Origin: Rugalucina vietnamica
Lineage: Eukaryota; Mollusca; Bivalvia; Lucinida; Lucinidae
NCBI GenBank assembly: GCA_964017185.1
Contig: OZ024880.1
Coordinates: 38,716,329-38,780,328 of the forward strand
DNA length: 64,000 nt
Reading direction: 5' to 3'
The notes under the pieces are model-generated. The model saw nothing but the letters and a program-made list of their open reading frames with translations. It did not search any database and was not told where the DNA came from. Numbering within the stretch: the first letter of the stretch is position 1; each line of letters starts with the position of its first letter. Positions 10,405-18,601 of this stretch are shown here, in pieces. The position numbers and the translations under genes were made by a program.

Positions 10405-10942
10405 GCCTATAGATGGTATATCCTAGTTCAGGTGGGAAGAGCTCAGCATCAAAGATATCTGGGGTTAACCATGTTTCTGTTCCCACAATTATGTCAGGCC
10501 TATATATTTCTACAAAAGAATGGAACTGGGGTTTCTTTTCCCTGATTGACCGGAAGTTGATATGTGCGAATTTCAGTGGTTTATCTACTTTGTACGTCCT
10601 ATGGGGTCTGGTTTTAGATGGTGTTGATGTTGAGTCCGGTGTGAAGTCATGTACAGGTGAAGCGTTCAAGCTCAGAGGGCTGAACCTGTTTTCACTAGAT
10701 AGGGAGCTGAGATCATGTGAGGAGGCTTTGGAGTAATTTAGAGAATTACATCTAGTACAATGCCAGGAGCAGTCTGATTTCGACAGGTAGTCATACAAAT
10801 GATCACCCACTCTTTGGCAGGGGGCATGAAACCAATGGTTGCAAGTGTCACACAGGAGACCTTTATGGTCGTATGTGACTGGTAGCTGGCACTTTCCGCA
10901 TGGGTAATCAGTCTCTGAACTAACGTGTGAGTCTGTATCCAT
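10337..10942 (-). CDS. N-terminal part of the same CR1-like protein: PHD finger plus start of endonuclease
   Basis: From the preferred Met at 10942 the protein begins MDTDSHVSS and has a C4HC3 PHD finger (Cys15, Cys18, Cys31, Cys34, His39, Cys42, Cys62, Cys65, with Trp60 before the last pair). A Ser/Thr-rich linker (about 66-118) follows, then the endonuclease start FAHINFRSIREKKPQF and the catalytic TETWL (Glu156). The frame runs off at the G11 tract (10376-10386), where the 903-codon frame takes over. An in-frame Met also exists at 11113, but its extra 57 residues are a hydrophobic stretch unlike the family, so 10942 is preferred. PHD fingers are known in the N-terminal or ORF1 regions of CR1-group elements. 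Here the finger lies in the same frame as the endonuclease. Confidence 0.85.
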   Translation of the reverse strand: MDTDSHVSSETDYPCGKCQLPVTYDHKGLLCDTCNHWFHAPCQRVGDHLYDYLSKSDCSWHCTRCNSLNYSKASSHDLSSLSSENRFSPLSLNASPVHDFTPDSTSTPSKTRPHRTYKVDKPLKFAHINFRSIREKKPQFHSFVEIYRPDIIVGTETWLTPDIFDAELFPPELGYTIYRRDRVNQRGGGWGDNSCQLSPPF

Positions 10943-11221
10943 GGTCAGTGTAAGTGCAAACTGTGTCAGGGAGAGGGTAAGAAGGGCCAAGGAAACACAG
11001 AAAATAATCTGTAGTTTCTTCGTGTTCTGTAAGTGGGTGGGGCGAGTGCTTTTGGAGAGCACCTGGGGAGGTAAGTGGGGGTCGATTACCTGTTGATCTG
11101 TTCTGAAACACATTTTACCACGCTTCCAGCATTATAAACATGGTGACAGATTTGAACAAAATTTGTGCCAACATGTTTGCTTTGATCAGTTCGTTAGTTT
11201 AAAAGGTATTGTTATTGAATA

Positions 11222-11500
11222 TTGCGTTCTTCTTTAACCCAAATCCGGAACAAACGCCAGATTAAATCAAAACAACTTACTGACTGTATTACCCAGAACA
11301 TCATTGATAAACAGTCCACTAATAACAGTAAATGCTTTAAACCCATACAGTGTAACTCAGTATTATTCCGGAATTCATTCTTCCCAAGAACTGTCATAGA
11401 CTGGAACCACCTTGAAGACAGTGTTGGTAAACAGCTTCAGGAAAGCTGTTTTTCACTGGGACTAAATTCTCATCCCAGGCTATTCCCAGCTCTCTCTACC
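11222..11500 (+). pseudogene. 3'-terminal fragment of another non-LTR RT
   Basis: The frame carries QIRNKRQIKSKQLTD, NSKCFKPIQCNS and RNSFFPRTVIDWNHL, the C-terminal tail seen in CR1/L2-like RTs. Following bases to about 11690 (rich in GRYNRFYRYNR-like coding and ending in a (TTA)n tract at 11667-11687) are probably the 3' end of the same insertion. It is truncated at the 5' side. Confidence 0.7.
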
Positions 11501-11819
11501 GTTGCTCGTATGCTGAAAGGACCTGCAACGTATTCATCCAGATCCAGATCCAGACCCCTAGGCTGCACTCCAGGATGTGGCCGCCGGTATAACAGGTTTT
11601 ACAGGTATAACAGAGATTCATACACCACACTGAGACGACTTGACGATACATCCTCGGATTGCTGGTTATTATTATTATTATTATTTGAATGTATTATCCT
11701 CCAACCACTGGGAGCACCTCGGTCATCACCGAGTAATGTCAAGATAACCACAATGACAGAACTACACTGCCCACCACCAACCATCACCTTAACTTCCATC
11801 ACTGGAGTTATCTTTTTTA

Positions 11820-12010
11820 TCTTTTGGGGTTCGGTTTACTCGACTCAAGAAAAGCAGGTGCACCTTTCTGCGCATGCGTCAATAACAAAAAAAAAGCCAT
11901 TTTGGTGATCCTAATGTTATGGATTTCCCCGAAACTTTGACAATTTCTTCCAATTTTCTTTGGATTTAGTGTGTTTAGCGATCGAATCATGACTGAGACT
12001 CATTCACAAG
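11820..12010 (+). promoter_or_regulatory. Putative promoter and 5' leader of AGAP
   Basis: No TATA box is evident. 11869-11880 (TGCGCATGCGTC) is close to the NRF1 consensus. 11893-11906 contains AAAATGGC on the minus strand, similar to a YY1 site. Both are common in TATA-less housekeeping promoters. Short upstream ORFs start at 11914 (9 codons), 11919 (17 codons) and 11989 (20 codons). The transcription start cannot be fixed from the sequence. Confidence 0.45.
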
Positions 12011-12048
12011 ATGAATCAAAGGAGTCCTATACAGCCGTATTTAAGTAA
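11989..12048 (+). promoter_or_regulatory. Overlapping upstream ORF before the AGAP start
   Basis: This is a 20-codon ORF (ATG at 11989, TAA ending 12048) in a different frame that overlaps the AGAP start codon at 12011. Both ATGs have A at -3. If the transcript begins upstream of 11989, this would be expected to lower translation from 12011. Confidence 0.4.
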
Positions 12049-12185
12049 TTCCCTGGCTGTGCGCCAAGAAATCCAACGTTTTGAGAGTGTTCACCCCAGT
12101 ATTTACGCTATTTACGATTTGATTGATGCCATTCCTGACCCTTTAATTCAGCAACAAATACGCGAGCATGTTGTTTGCATCGAAG
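12011..12185 (+). CDS. AGAP1: AGAP (Arf-GAP with GTPase, ANK repeat and PH domains), first coding exon
   Basis: The exon encodes 58 codons plus one base. It contains [19 protein letters not shown] and [12 protein letters not shown], which closely match the N-terminal region of animal AGAP1/AGAP3 (centaurin-gamma) before their GTPase-like domain. It ends at CGAAG followed by GTGAGT, a consensus 5' splice site, with phase 1 (the next codon completes G..., Asp in vertebrates). The ATG has A at -3, and the residues before the conserved block are few, as in the family. AGAPs are GTPase-activating proteins for Arf-family GTPases, linked to endosomal AP-1/AP-3 trafficking and the cytoskeleton. The GTPase, PH, ArfGAP and ankyrin domains would be in later exons, none of which I recognised in this window. 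Invertebrates usually have one gene, so AGAP1 versus AGAP3 is not decided. Confidence 0.88.
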
Positions 12186-12195
12186 GTGAGTTATC

Positions 12196-12430
12196 CCATT
12201 CATGCACAATCTTTATAGTATGTAATCGGTTGTGTGTGATGATTGATTTAGGCACACAGGTTGGTAAGTAATGCATTACTGACAGTAGTCATTTGTAACC
12301 AATGCCCCCCCCCCCCATTCATGCACAATCTTTATAGTATGTAATCGGTTGTGTGTGATGATTGATTTAGGCTATCCACACAGGTTGGTAAGTAATGCAT
12401 TACTGACAGTAGTCATTTGTAACCCCCCCC
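12196..12430 (+). repeat. Tandem duplication just after the AGAP splice donor
   Basis: A ~110-bp segment starting ATTCATGCACAATC at 12198 recurs at 12317 (period 119). The second unit has a 6-base insertion (TATCCA). Both units end in GTCATTTGTAACC, the terminal motif of the MITE at 12412, followed by C-rich tracts. Confidence 0.85.
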
Positions 12431-13954
12431 AACCCCCCCCCCCCCCCCCCCCCCCCCCCCGCCCCACCAGGCCAGGGGGCGGGCGTGGGATAGCCGTGGA
12501 AATGAGCAGGGCTTTGACCAAAGTTTTGCCACGGCAATGCGGGGGGAAATACAGTACCCAGGATTTGCTTTATCAGGTCAGAGAAACTCATGAAACCACA
12601 TAATAATGTCGAAGGACAGAAGTTCTGTCGTTTGACAGATCTGACTATCTGTCGATCGACAGATACATGCTGTTTCAAAAGTTGTTTTCATAAGAAAAAC
12701 ATGCAAATAATTTGTTAATTAAATTAACAAAACCGCATTGAGATATATGTTGAAATCGAGTGCAGGACAAAATCCCCCCAGGACAGAATCCCCCCCACTC
12801 TTTTTTGCTGACGAGGACAGAATCCCCCCCAGTATATCTTGCAAATAGGACAGAATCCCCCCCACTCCCAGTCAGAATCTCCATAATCATATTGTTACAT
12901 TTTACAGCTATATGTCAATTATTTTTGCATCAAAATAGTTCATTTATTAATTGTTTGCTAATGATTGGATAATTATGTTGTTTGGTTTTTATTTTTTAAA
13001 GAAAACTGCACATTAATATGTTATAATTACTGCTAATAGCAATAATGAGGTGAGACAAACTTCTATGTGTTGAGTAATTTACTAAGTTGTAGTAAAAGGT
13101 ATCAAAAATAACCAAATTGTCATATTTAATTTTCTCTAATCACCACTTATTATAGTCAACTTAGTAATATCTAAATAAATTCAAAGATTGCTCAATTATA
13201 GATGTAGAGGTGTGGGGGGGATTCTGTCCTATTTGCAAGATATACTGGGGGGGATTCTGTCCTCGTCAACAAAAAAAAGTGGGGGGGATTCTGTCCGGGG
13301 GGGATTTTGTCCGGATACCGTTGAAATCACTAATTGTCAATGGAACCTACTGTTTAGTGAAGATCAGAAGTGCCTAGAAAGTCCAGCAGTCAAATTTTGC
13401 TGTTACTCTGCAATCACCTTCTTCATGTGAAAATTGTGATAAAATTTCCAGGTGTCTGCTGTTTCATAGATAGGTACAATCTATCAAACCACAGAATATC
13501 TGTCCTTTGATGTAATTATGTCGTTTTATGAGTTTCTTAGACCTGTTTATATAGGCCGTGAAATGAAGAGATAGCAGGCTGTGGGGGAAAACAGCTGTGG
13601 TTTTACCAACGAGCAGTCCCCACAGGGTGGGGCTTTTAGCAGGGATTTGCTGGACCGAAAGTCTAAGTCCCCGCTATTCCCCGGGCCTGTGGGGGGGGGG
13701 GGGGGGGCGGCATAGGTAATTATGCTTATTTTAACAATTAACTTAATTTAGGCATTTGCTACTTAAAGTTAGAAACGCGTATGAGACGTCTACGGTCACA
13801 ATTCAGCCAGATATCATAAACATAAATTAAATATAAAAAGAAAATGACCAATGAAAACGTAAAATAAAAATGTGAATGATAATAATTGCATTGTGAAGTC
13901 TCATTTAATGGGACTAAGGTGGGGGGGGGGGGGGGGGGCAGGGTTACAAATGAC
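12412..13954. mobile_element. TA-flanked DNA element with GTCATTTGTAACC ends, containing a nested MITE
   Basis: The inverted ends GTCATTTGTAACC / GGTTACAAATGAC are flanked by TA at 12410-12411 and 13955-13956. The subterminal regions hold long C or G runs (about 12425-12461 and 13920-13938) and GC-rich sequence around GGGATAGCC. A related shorter copy is at 16894-17033. No transposase is visible, so it is non-autonomous. The interior carries another MITE at 12765-13312. Confidence 0.65.
12765..13312. mobile_element. MITE with ~110-bp inverted ends rich in GGACAGAATCCCCCC motifs
   Basis: The left arm (12765-12878) carries four GGACA[A/G]AATCCCCC repeats and matches the inverted right arm (13203-13312), including the spacer AGTATATCTTGCAAATAGGA. 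The interior is AT-rich with no reading frame. It is nested in the 12412-13954 element. Confidence 0.8.
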
Positions 13955-14399
13955 TAGTGCATAATGTCACTTGGTGTGTCACCAGTAAACTATTCTGATT
14001 CAGAAGTAATGCACCTTGGGAGGCCAGATATCTCAGTCAGTAGCGTTTTTGGCTTCTGTCTGGCTATGTACCTCTGCCGTGCAGATTTGAATCTCACTGG
14101 CTTTACCAGTAAAAAAAATATTGATTATCGAAAAGCCTATTAATGGTTCCTGCTTCGATATGTACCAATGGTTTGACTGTCATTTTCAGTGCCTGTAAGG
14201 CTAAGGTAGTGATATCATTTCAAACCCTCCAGGTGTACTGGTTTCACAGGGTATTTCCCAACCAAACGTTTAGAACTGCCCTGGGTTTCCCCCACCTCTA
14301 GACAGTCAGCGTCTAAGAAATGCCTAACTTGACGTCTATCTCTGGACAAAAATCCGACAAATATAATGATCTCTTCACAGGTGTATTCACCAGAACGGT

Positions 14400-14915
14400 A
14401 CACAACCAAGTCCCACTTCTGGATAGGTTGGCTCCATTTATGGATGACATTGTTACAAAGGAAGGAGGAACAAAACTCCTTTTAAAGGTCTGACCCTTTT
14501 AAAGCCTTAGGACCTGATGAGCTCTGTCCTAGAGTTCTAAAAGAATTTGCAAAAGAATTTAATATGACCGGTATTGGCACATCTCTTCCAGTAACAATCA
14601 ATATGGGTGAAATTTCTAAGGAATGGTGACTTGCTAATATTTGTCCACTTTTCAAGACTTCAACTCCCTTGCTTGTCTTTGACTTGTATTCCTTGCAAAC
14701 TTCTTGAACATATTGTCCGCTCAAATGTCATGGGTCATCTCGACCAACTTAATCTTTTGTTGGACAAACAGCATGCATTCAAGAAATGGCATAGTTGTGA
14801 AACACAGCTGACTACAGTAATAAATGATAGGGCAAAAGTCTTAGACAAATAGGGTCAGGTTGTCGATACTTTTATTTTGGACTTTGAAAAAGCTTTTGAC
14901 ACCCCTTCTGGGCAT
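14400..14915 (+). pseudogene. Non-LTR RT fragment with stops and frameshifts
   Basis: RT sequence is legible in switching frames: LLDRLAPFMDDIVTKEG, KALGPDELCPRVLKEF (the GPDEL motif), then LSLTCIPCKLLEHIV, HAFKKWHSCETQL and ILDFEKAFDT (motif A). It stops at the start of the next insertion (about 14917). It has in-frame stops and at least two frame changes. It is CR1/L2-like. Confidence 0.75.
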
Positions 14916-14916
14916 T

Positions 14917-15866
14917 GTTAGAATTTAACCGATTCCGATACCTACTCGATACTTTTTAACCGATACCGATTCTTACCGATTCTGATTCCAATTACTTTAC
15001 AATATGAACATAATATTACGTGACATGGTAGCACCCACATGTGATGATCAACTTCATGAACTTATGAGTATATACAAGAAGCACTGGCTGATTTCTTTAA
15101 TATATTTCATAAATGCACTTGAATACTACATACCTAAGTAAATCAAGTCCGAAAAATAATGCACATTATTGGGCCACCACGTGGGAAAACAAACAATGTG
15201 GTTTCTGACCATGCATGTCCAACACAAACCGGCCTGTACAGTCACAGAAGGAAAAGTTTGATTGAGAAAGTAGAGGAATTGTACTACACATGTAGCGAAA
15301 ACACAGACGCTGATCAGCTTTGCGGTTACTGCGGAACTAAAAATAACGATTAGTATACACAAAGTGGAAAAACCGTATTGACTTTCACTTACCTTGGACG
15401 GATTTAGTTAGTTAAGTTTGATTTTGTCTTTGTGGATGGTGGTGAGGTGCTTAATCATGTTTGACTTCGTGCCACCCTTTGCTTTTATTACCTTCTGGCA
15501 AAAGTTTTGCCGCCTGAATCGGCTAAATAGAGCCACACTTTGGCCTTTTTCGTGCGATTGCCCGGCATTATTTGGATTACGTCACCCCCGAGAGGGGTAT
15601 ATGAATTCATTCAATAGCCGCACAATACCCCGTGGAAACACTAGAAAAACCGAAGCGTTTAGTGAGAATAAAAAATTGATGTTTTTTGCGATAAATGAAT
15701 TGTTTGGAGAACAGACTGAATTGTTTAAGTGAAAATTAAATGAAATTATGTATTGGAATCGGATGTAGGAACGGGTACCTTCAAAATGAAACGATACCAA
15801 TTGCTCAAGACATGGTAGAACCGGGAGTAACCGATACTAAAGTACCAGTATCCATTCCTACCCCTC
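14917..15866. mobile_element. Non-autonomous element with imperfect CCGATACC-type inverted ends
   Basis: The left end (14917-14998) has several ACCGATNCCGATTC repeats. The right end (15750-15866) has inverted versions (GGAATCGGATG, AACCGATACTAAAGTACC) and closes in CCATTCCTACCCC. It has interrupted the RT fragment ending at 14915. A truncated hairpin MITE (15170-15335) is nested in it. No gene was found. Confidence 0.5.
15170..15335 (-). mobile_element. Hairpin MITE family copy 1 (truncated)
   Basis: Minus-strand, partial copy of the ~240-bp family described at 17445-17682. It has GGGCCACCACGTGGGAAAAC at one end, the CAGGCCGGTTTGTG-type segment (here CAAACCGGCCTGTACAG), and the first arm of the internal hairpin (GCTGATCAGCTTTGCGG). 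The other half is missing. Confidence 0.6.
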
Positions 15867-16079
15867 CACATGACCTTCTTAAAAACAAATTGTTTAGTTA
15901 ATAATACACATTGGCTGGCTAAACCAAGAATGACTTTGTCATAGCTGCAATCACTGTTTTACAGCATAATCAGCATTAGACGTATGTATATGTGGCATGA
16001 AGTTAATACAGATACACAGCAACCTCAATGTTGGTGATTCACAATATCTGACAAAACGTTCTTAAACCAGGACTGTTGA

Positions 16080-16360
16080 ACATGTTCGATTTGTTGCTTT
16101 ACATCCCAGTCAACTAGATGGCCATGTCGGTATGTTAACTGTATGCTAAATGCTTGAAAATATAATCGCCCAAATTAACAAGTAAAGTTTATATGTAAAG
16201 ATAATTTTACTTAACCACTTTACCTGGACAGGCTCAGACCTTCTAAGGGATTAACTAGTACATGTAATCAGGTGGTCGGTCAGTCAGTTATAAGCTTTGC
16301 CTGGTGGCACAAGCAGCCCATCTGTTTCTCATGGCCTCGCTGTGTGGCCATGAATGGATG
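16080..16360. repeat. Dispersed repeat A (SINE-like), copy 1
   Basis: Similar in order and wording to 18145-18440: CATCCCAGTCAAC, ATGTAAAGATAATT, AACCACTTTACCTGG, GGTCAGTCAGT and GCAGCCCATCTGTTTCT. CCCAGTCAAC is also a tail motif of the SINEs in this window (read as GTTGACTGGGACGTTA on the other strand). No gene is present. Confidence 0.5.
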
Positions 16361-16514
16361 ATGGACAGAAGATTTATGATTCTGAAAAAAACTGTTCCCC
16401 AGGGGTTTGTCTGGGCCTGTCTAGAGGCTATATATATATATGAAGGATGATCCAAAATAATGTAGACTTTGGGTCAATGTGAAATATTTTCATTAACCAA
16501 GAAGAAATATGCCT

Positions 16515-16742
16515 GGCCCCGAGGTTATAAAACTTTTTTCATGCTCAACTCAGCTGAGCTTGTAATTTCAAATCCTCATGAATACTGAAATAACCCAAAT
16601 ATATTGAAATTGAAGGTTTTGAATTTATCCTGCTCATAAATGTTAAAATGCCAACAATTGTTGGCATTTTAACATTTATGAGCAGGATAAATTTTAGACT
16701 CAGCTGAGCTGAGCATGAAAAAAGTTTTATAACATCGGGCCT
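16515..16742. mobile_element. Foldback MITE with a perfect 72-bp central palindrome
   Basis: The outer inverted ends GAGGTTATAAAACTTTTTTC / GAAAAAAGTTTTATAACATC continue into GCTCA and CAGCTGAGCT motifs. The centre 16622-16693 is a perfect palindrome with 36-bp arms and no loop. A degenerate relative lies at 45415-45625. Confidence 0.8.
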
Positions 16743-16893
16743 GATGTGAGTCTATATTACAGAAAAAATGTTAAGGAGGTTGTATGTGTGTATTGTTACA
16801 ATGGACATGTATAAGTTATAACATTGAAGTAAGTAGGAGACTTGAACATGTCTTTGGCTTCCAAGTCTTCTTTTGATTTTCATTATGCAGTTA

Positions 16894-17033
16894 GTCATTT
16901 GTAACCACGGTCCCCACACGGTCCCCGGGAAATAGCGGGGACTTTGACCTTTGGTCAAGCCGATCCCAAACCCCCACCCGGCTATCCCCCGCCCTCCCCT
17001 GGGTGTGTGGGGCTGCGGTTAGTGGTTACAAAG
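16894..17033. mobile_element. Short relative of the GTCATTTGTAACC element
   Basis: Starts GTCATTTGTAACCACGG after TTA and ends GTGGTTACAAA. The GC-rich inside has inverted GGTCCCC / GGGGAC and GGCTATCCCCCGCC segments related to 12470-12500 and 13580-13700. It is non-coding. Confidence 0.55.
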
Positions 17034-17444
17034 TTGAAATTTAGCAACTTTGAAAGTGTGGGATTAAAGGCAACATTACTGGCTTTAACTATGAAGAGTG
17101 TTTGTCCATTGCAAAGGTTTATGGTGTTAAATTATTTGGGATAGTAGTATTAAAATATTTGGGATAGTAGTATCATGTAAAGACAGCAGGGTTTGTCTAC
17201 ATAGCTGAACTCTTAATACAATTTTTCACCCCAAGTCAAAGGAAAACTTGGTACTTTCTATATCTTTATTTTATACTTGGGTGCCTGCACACCATTTAAG
17301 TCTGAATATACTGTTATTTAGTATGAGTTTCAGAATGCATGTACCAAATAGTGGGCATGTAGCCAGGGTTAACAAATCTTTACTGAGTTTGAAACTATGA
17401 TACCAGATTAATATGTGTTTTATTGTGCTGTGGCTCCTATAATT

Positions 17445-17682
17445 TGAGCCGCGCCATGAGAAGACCAGATTTTTGCCTATGCGAAAACAAAGGCGCAGAT
17501 CAGCTTTGCAGTAACTGCAAAGCTGATCAGCGCCTTTGTTTTCGCTACATGGATAGTACAATTCCTCTTCTTCTCAAATTCGAAATTTCAAGCGTCTATC
17601 CATCTTCGGAAGCTACACAGACCAGTTTGTGTCAGACCTGGTCAGAAACCCCGAAGACCGGTTTTCTCGCGTCCCGGCTCAT
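17445..17682 (+). mobile_element. Hairpin MITE family copy 2 (reference copy)
   Basis: A ~240-bp unit from TGAGCCGCGCCATGAGAA to its inverted end TTTTCTCGCGTCCCGGCTCA. An internal hairpin at 17481-17545 has 32-bp arms with one mismatch and a one-base loop, starting GCGAAAACAAAGGCGC. The second half holds CAGTTTGTGTCAGACCTGGT. Eleven copies occur in the window (15170, 17445, 37819, 38580, 38944, 46491, 51183, 52224, 53048, 53622, 63637), in both orientations. Confidence 0.85.
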
Positions 17683-18144
17683 TTATGATAGATCTTGTAA
17701 ACCACTTGAGAGTAAACTGCTGCTGTCTTCAAAGGGCAGAATTTTAAGTGTTTAAGTAAGCCTGATCAATGTTTTCACGGTCAGTTTTGAGATACTCTTG
17801 CTCTCAATTGGCAATTTATGAAAATTCTTTTGATAATTCATTGAAGATAGATGCACGCTGATGTGATTGTGTTGGTAGAGTTTGTCATGTGGCAGCTGAC
17901 TCCTGTAAGATCTCTCACCTGGGCAGCTAGATCATCCTCAATCCTTCATACAATTCAAATTCTATAAATAGAAACAGTGAGCTAAAATAAGAATTCTGCC
18001 ATTTAGGGATTTTATTCTGCAAAGGGAGGTAATTAGCGCCTTCTTTTGCCAGATGAGAGTCTTTAGGCAGGTAGATGAAGCCTCTGGGGTGAATTAATTT
18101 GACTGTTCACCTCTTACCTTAGAAGTAGGATTCTGGAAAATTTT

Positions 18145-18440
18145 GATTTGATTTGTGGTTTAGCGTCCCAGTCAACAGCAATGGTTATGTCAGGACGTTG
18201 CCAACTTTTACCCAAAATGAGGATGTCATGATGACATCCAACAAGTGCTTTTAAATAGAACCATCCAACTAAGCCACAAAGGCTTATAAAAAAAAGATTA
18301 TGTAAAGATGATTGGACTTGAACCACTTTTCCTGGGCAGACTCAAACCAGAGCGGTTAACCAGTAATCAGATGGTCAGCCAGTAGTTTATAAGTTTTGCC
18401 TGAAGGCAAAAGCAGCCCATCTATTTCTTTAGGCCCTAAT
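18145..18440. repeat. Dispersed repeat A (SINE-like), copy 2
   Basis: Second copy of the 16080-16360 repeat: GTCCCAGTCAACAGCAATGG, TTATGTAAAGATGATT, AACCACTTTTCCTGGGCAG and AGCAGCCCATCTATTTCTT. Two short tandem repeats of AAGAGTAGATATAATA follow at about 18464-18510. Confidence 0.5.
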
Positions 18441-18601
18441 GGGCGGGGGCCCGATTCTGGAAAAGAGTAGATATAATAAAAGAGTAGATATAATAAAAGA
18501 GTAGATATAGTATTAACATAGAGAAAATATAGGACCAGGGCAGGATATGCCACAGATCAGCTTTACAGCTACTGTATGATAAGTATGGTTGGCAGCTTTT
18601 T

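Noticed and set aside
12349..12678. Proline-rich and glycine-rich frames on opposite strands
   Set aside because: Produced by the ~35-base C run at 12425-12461.
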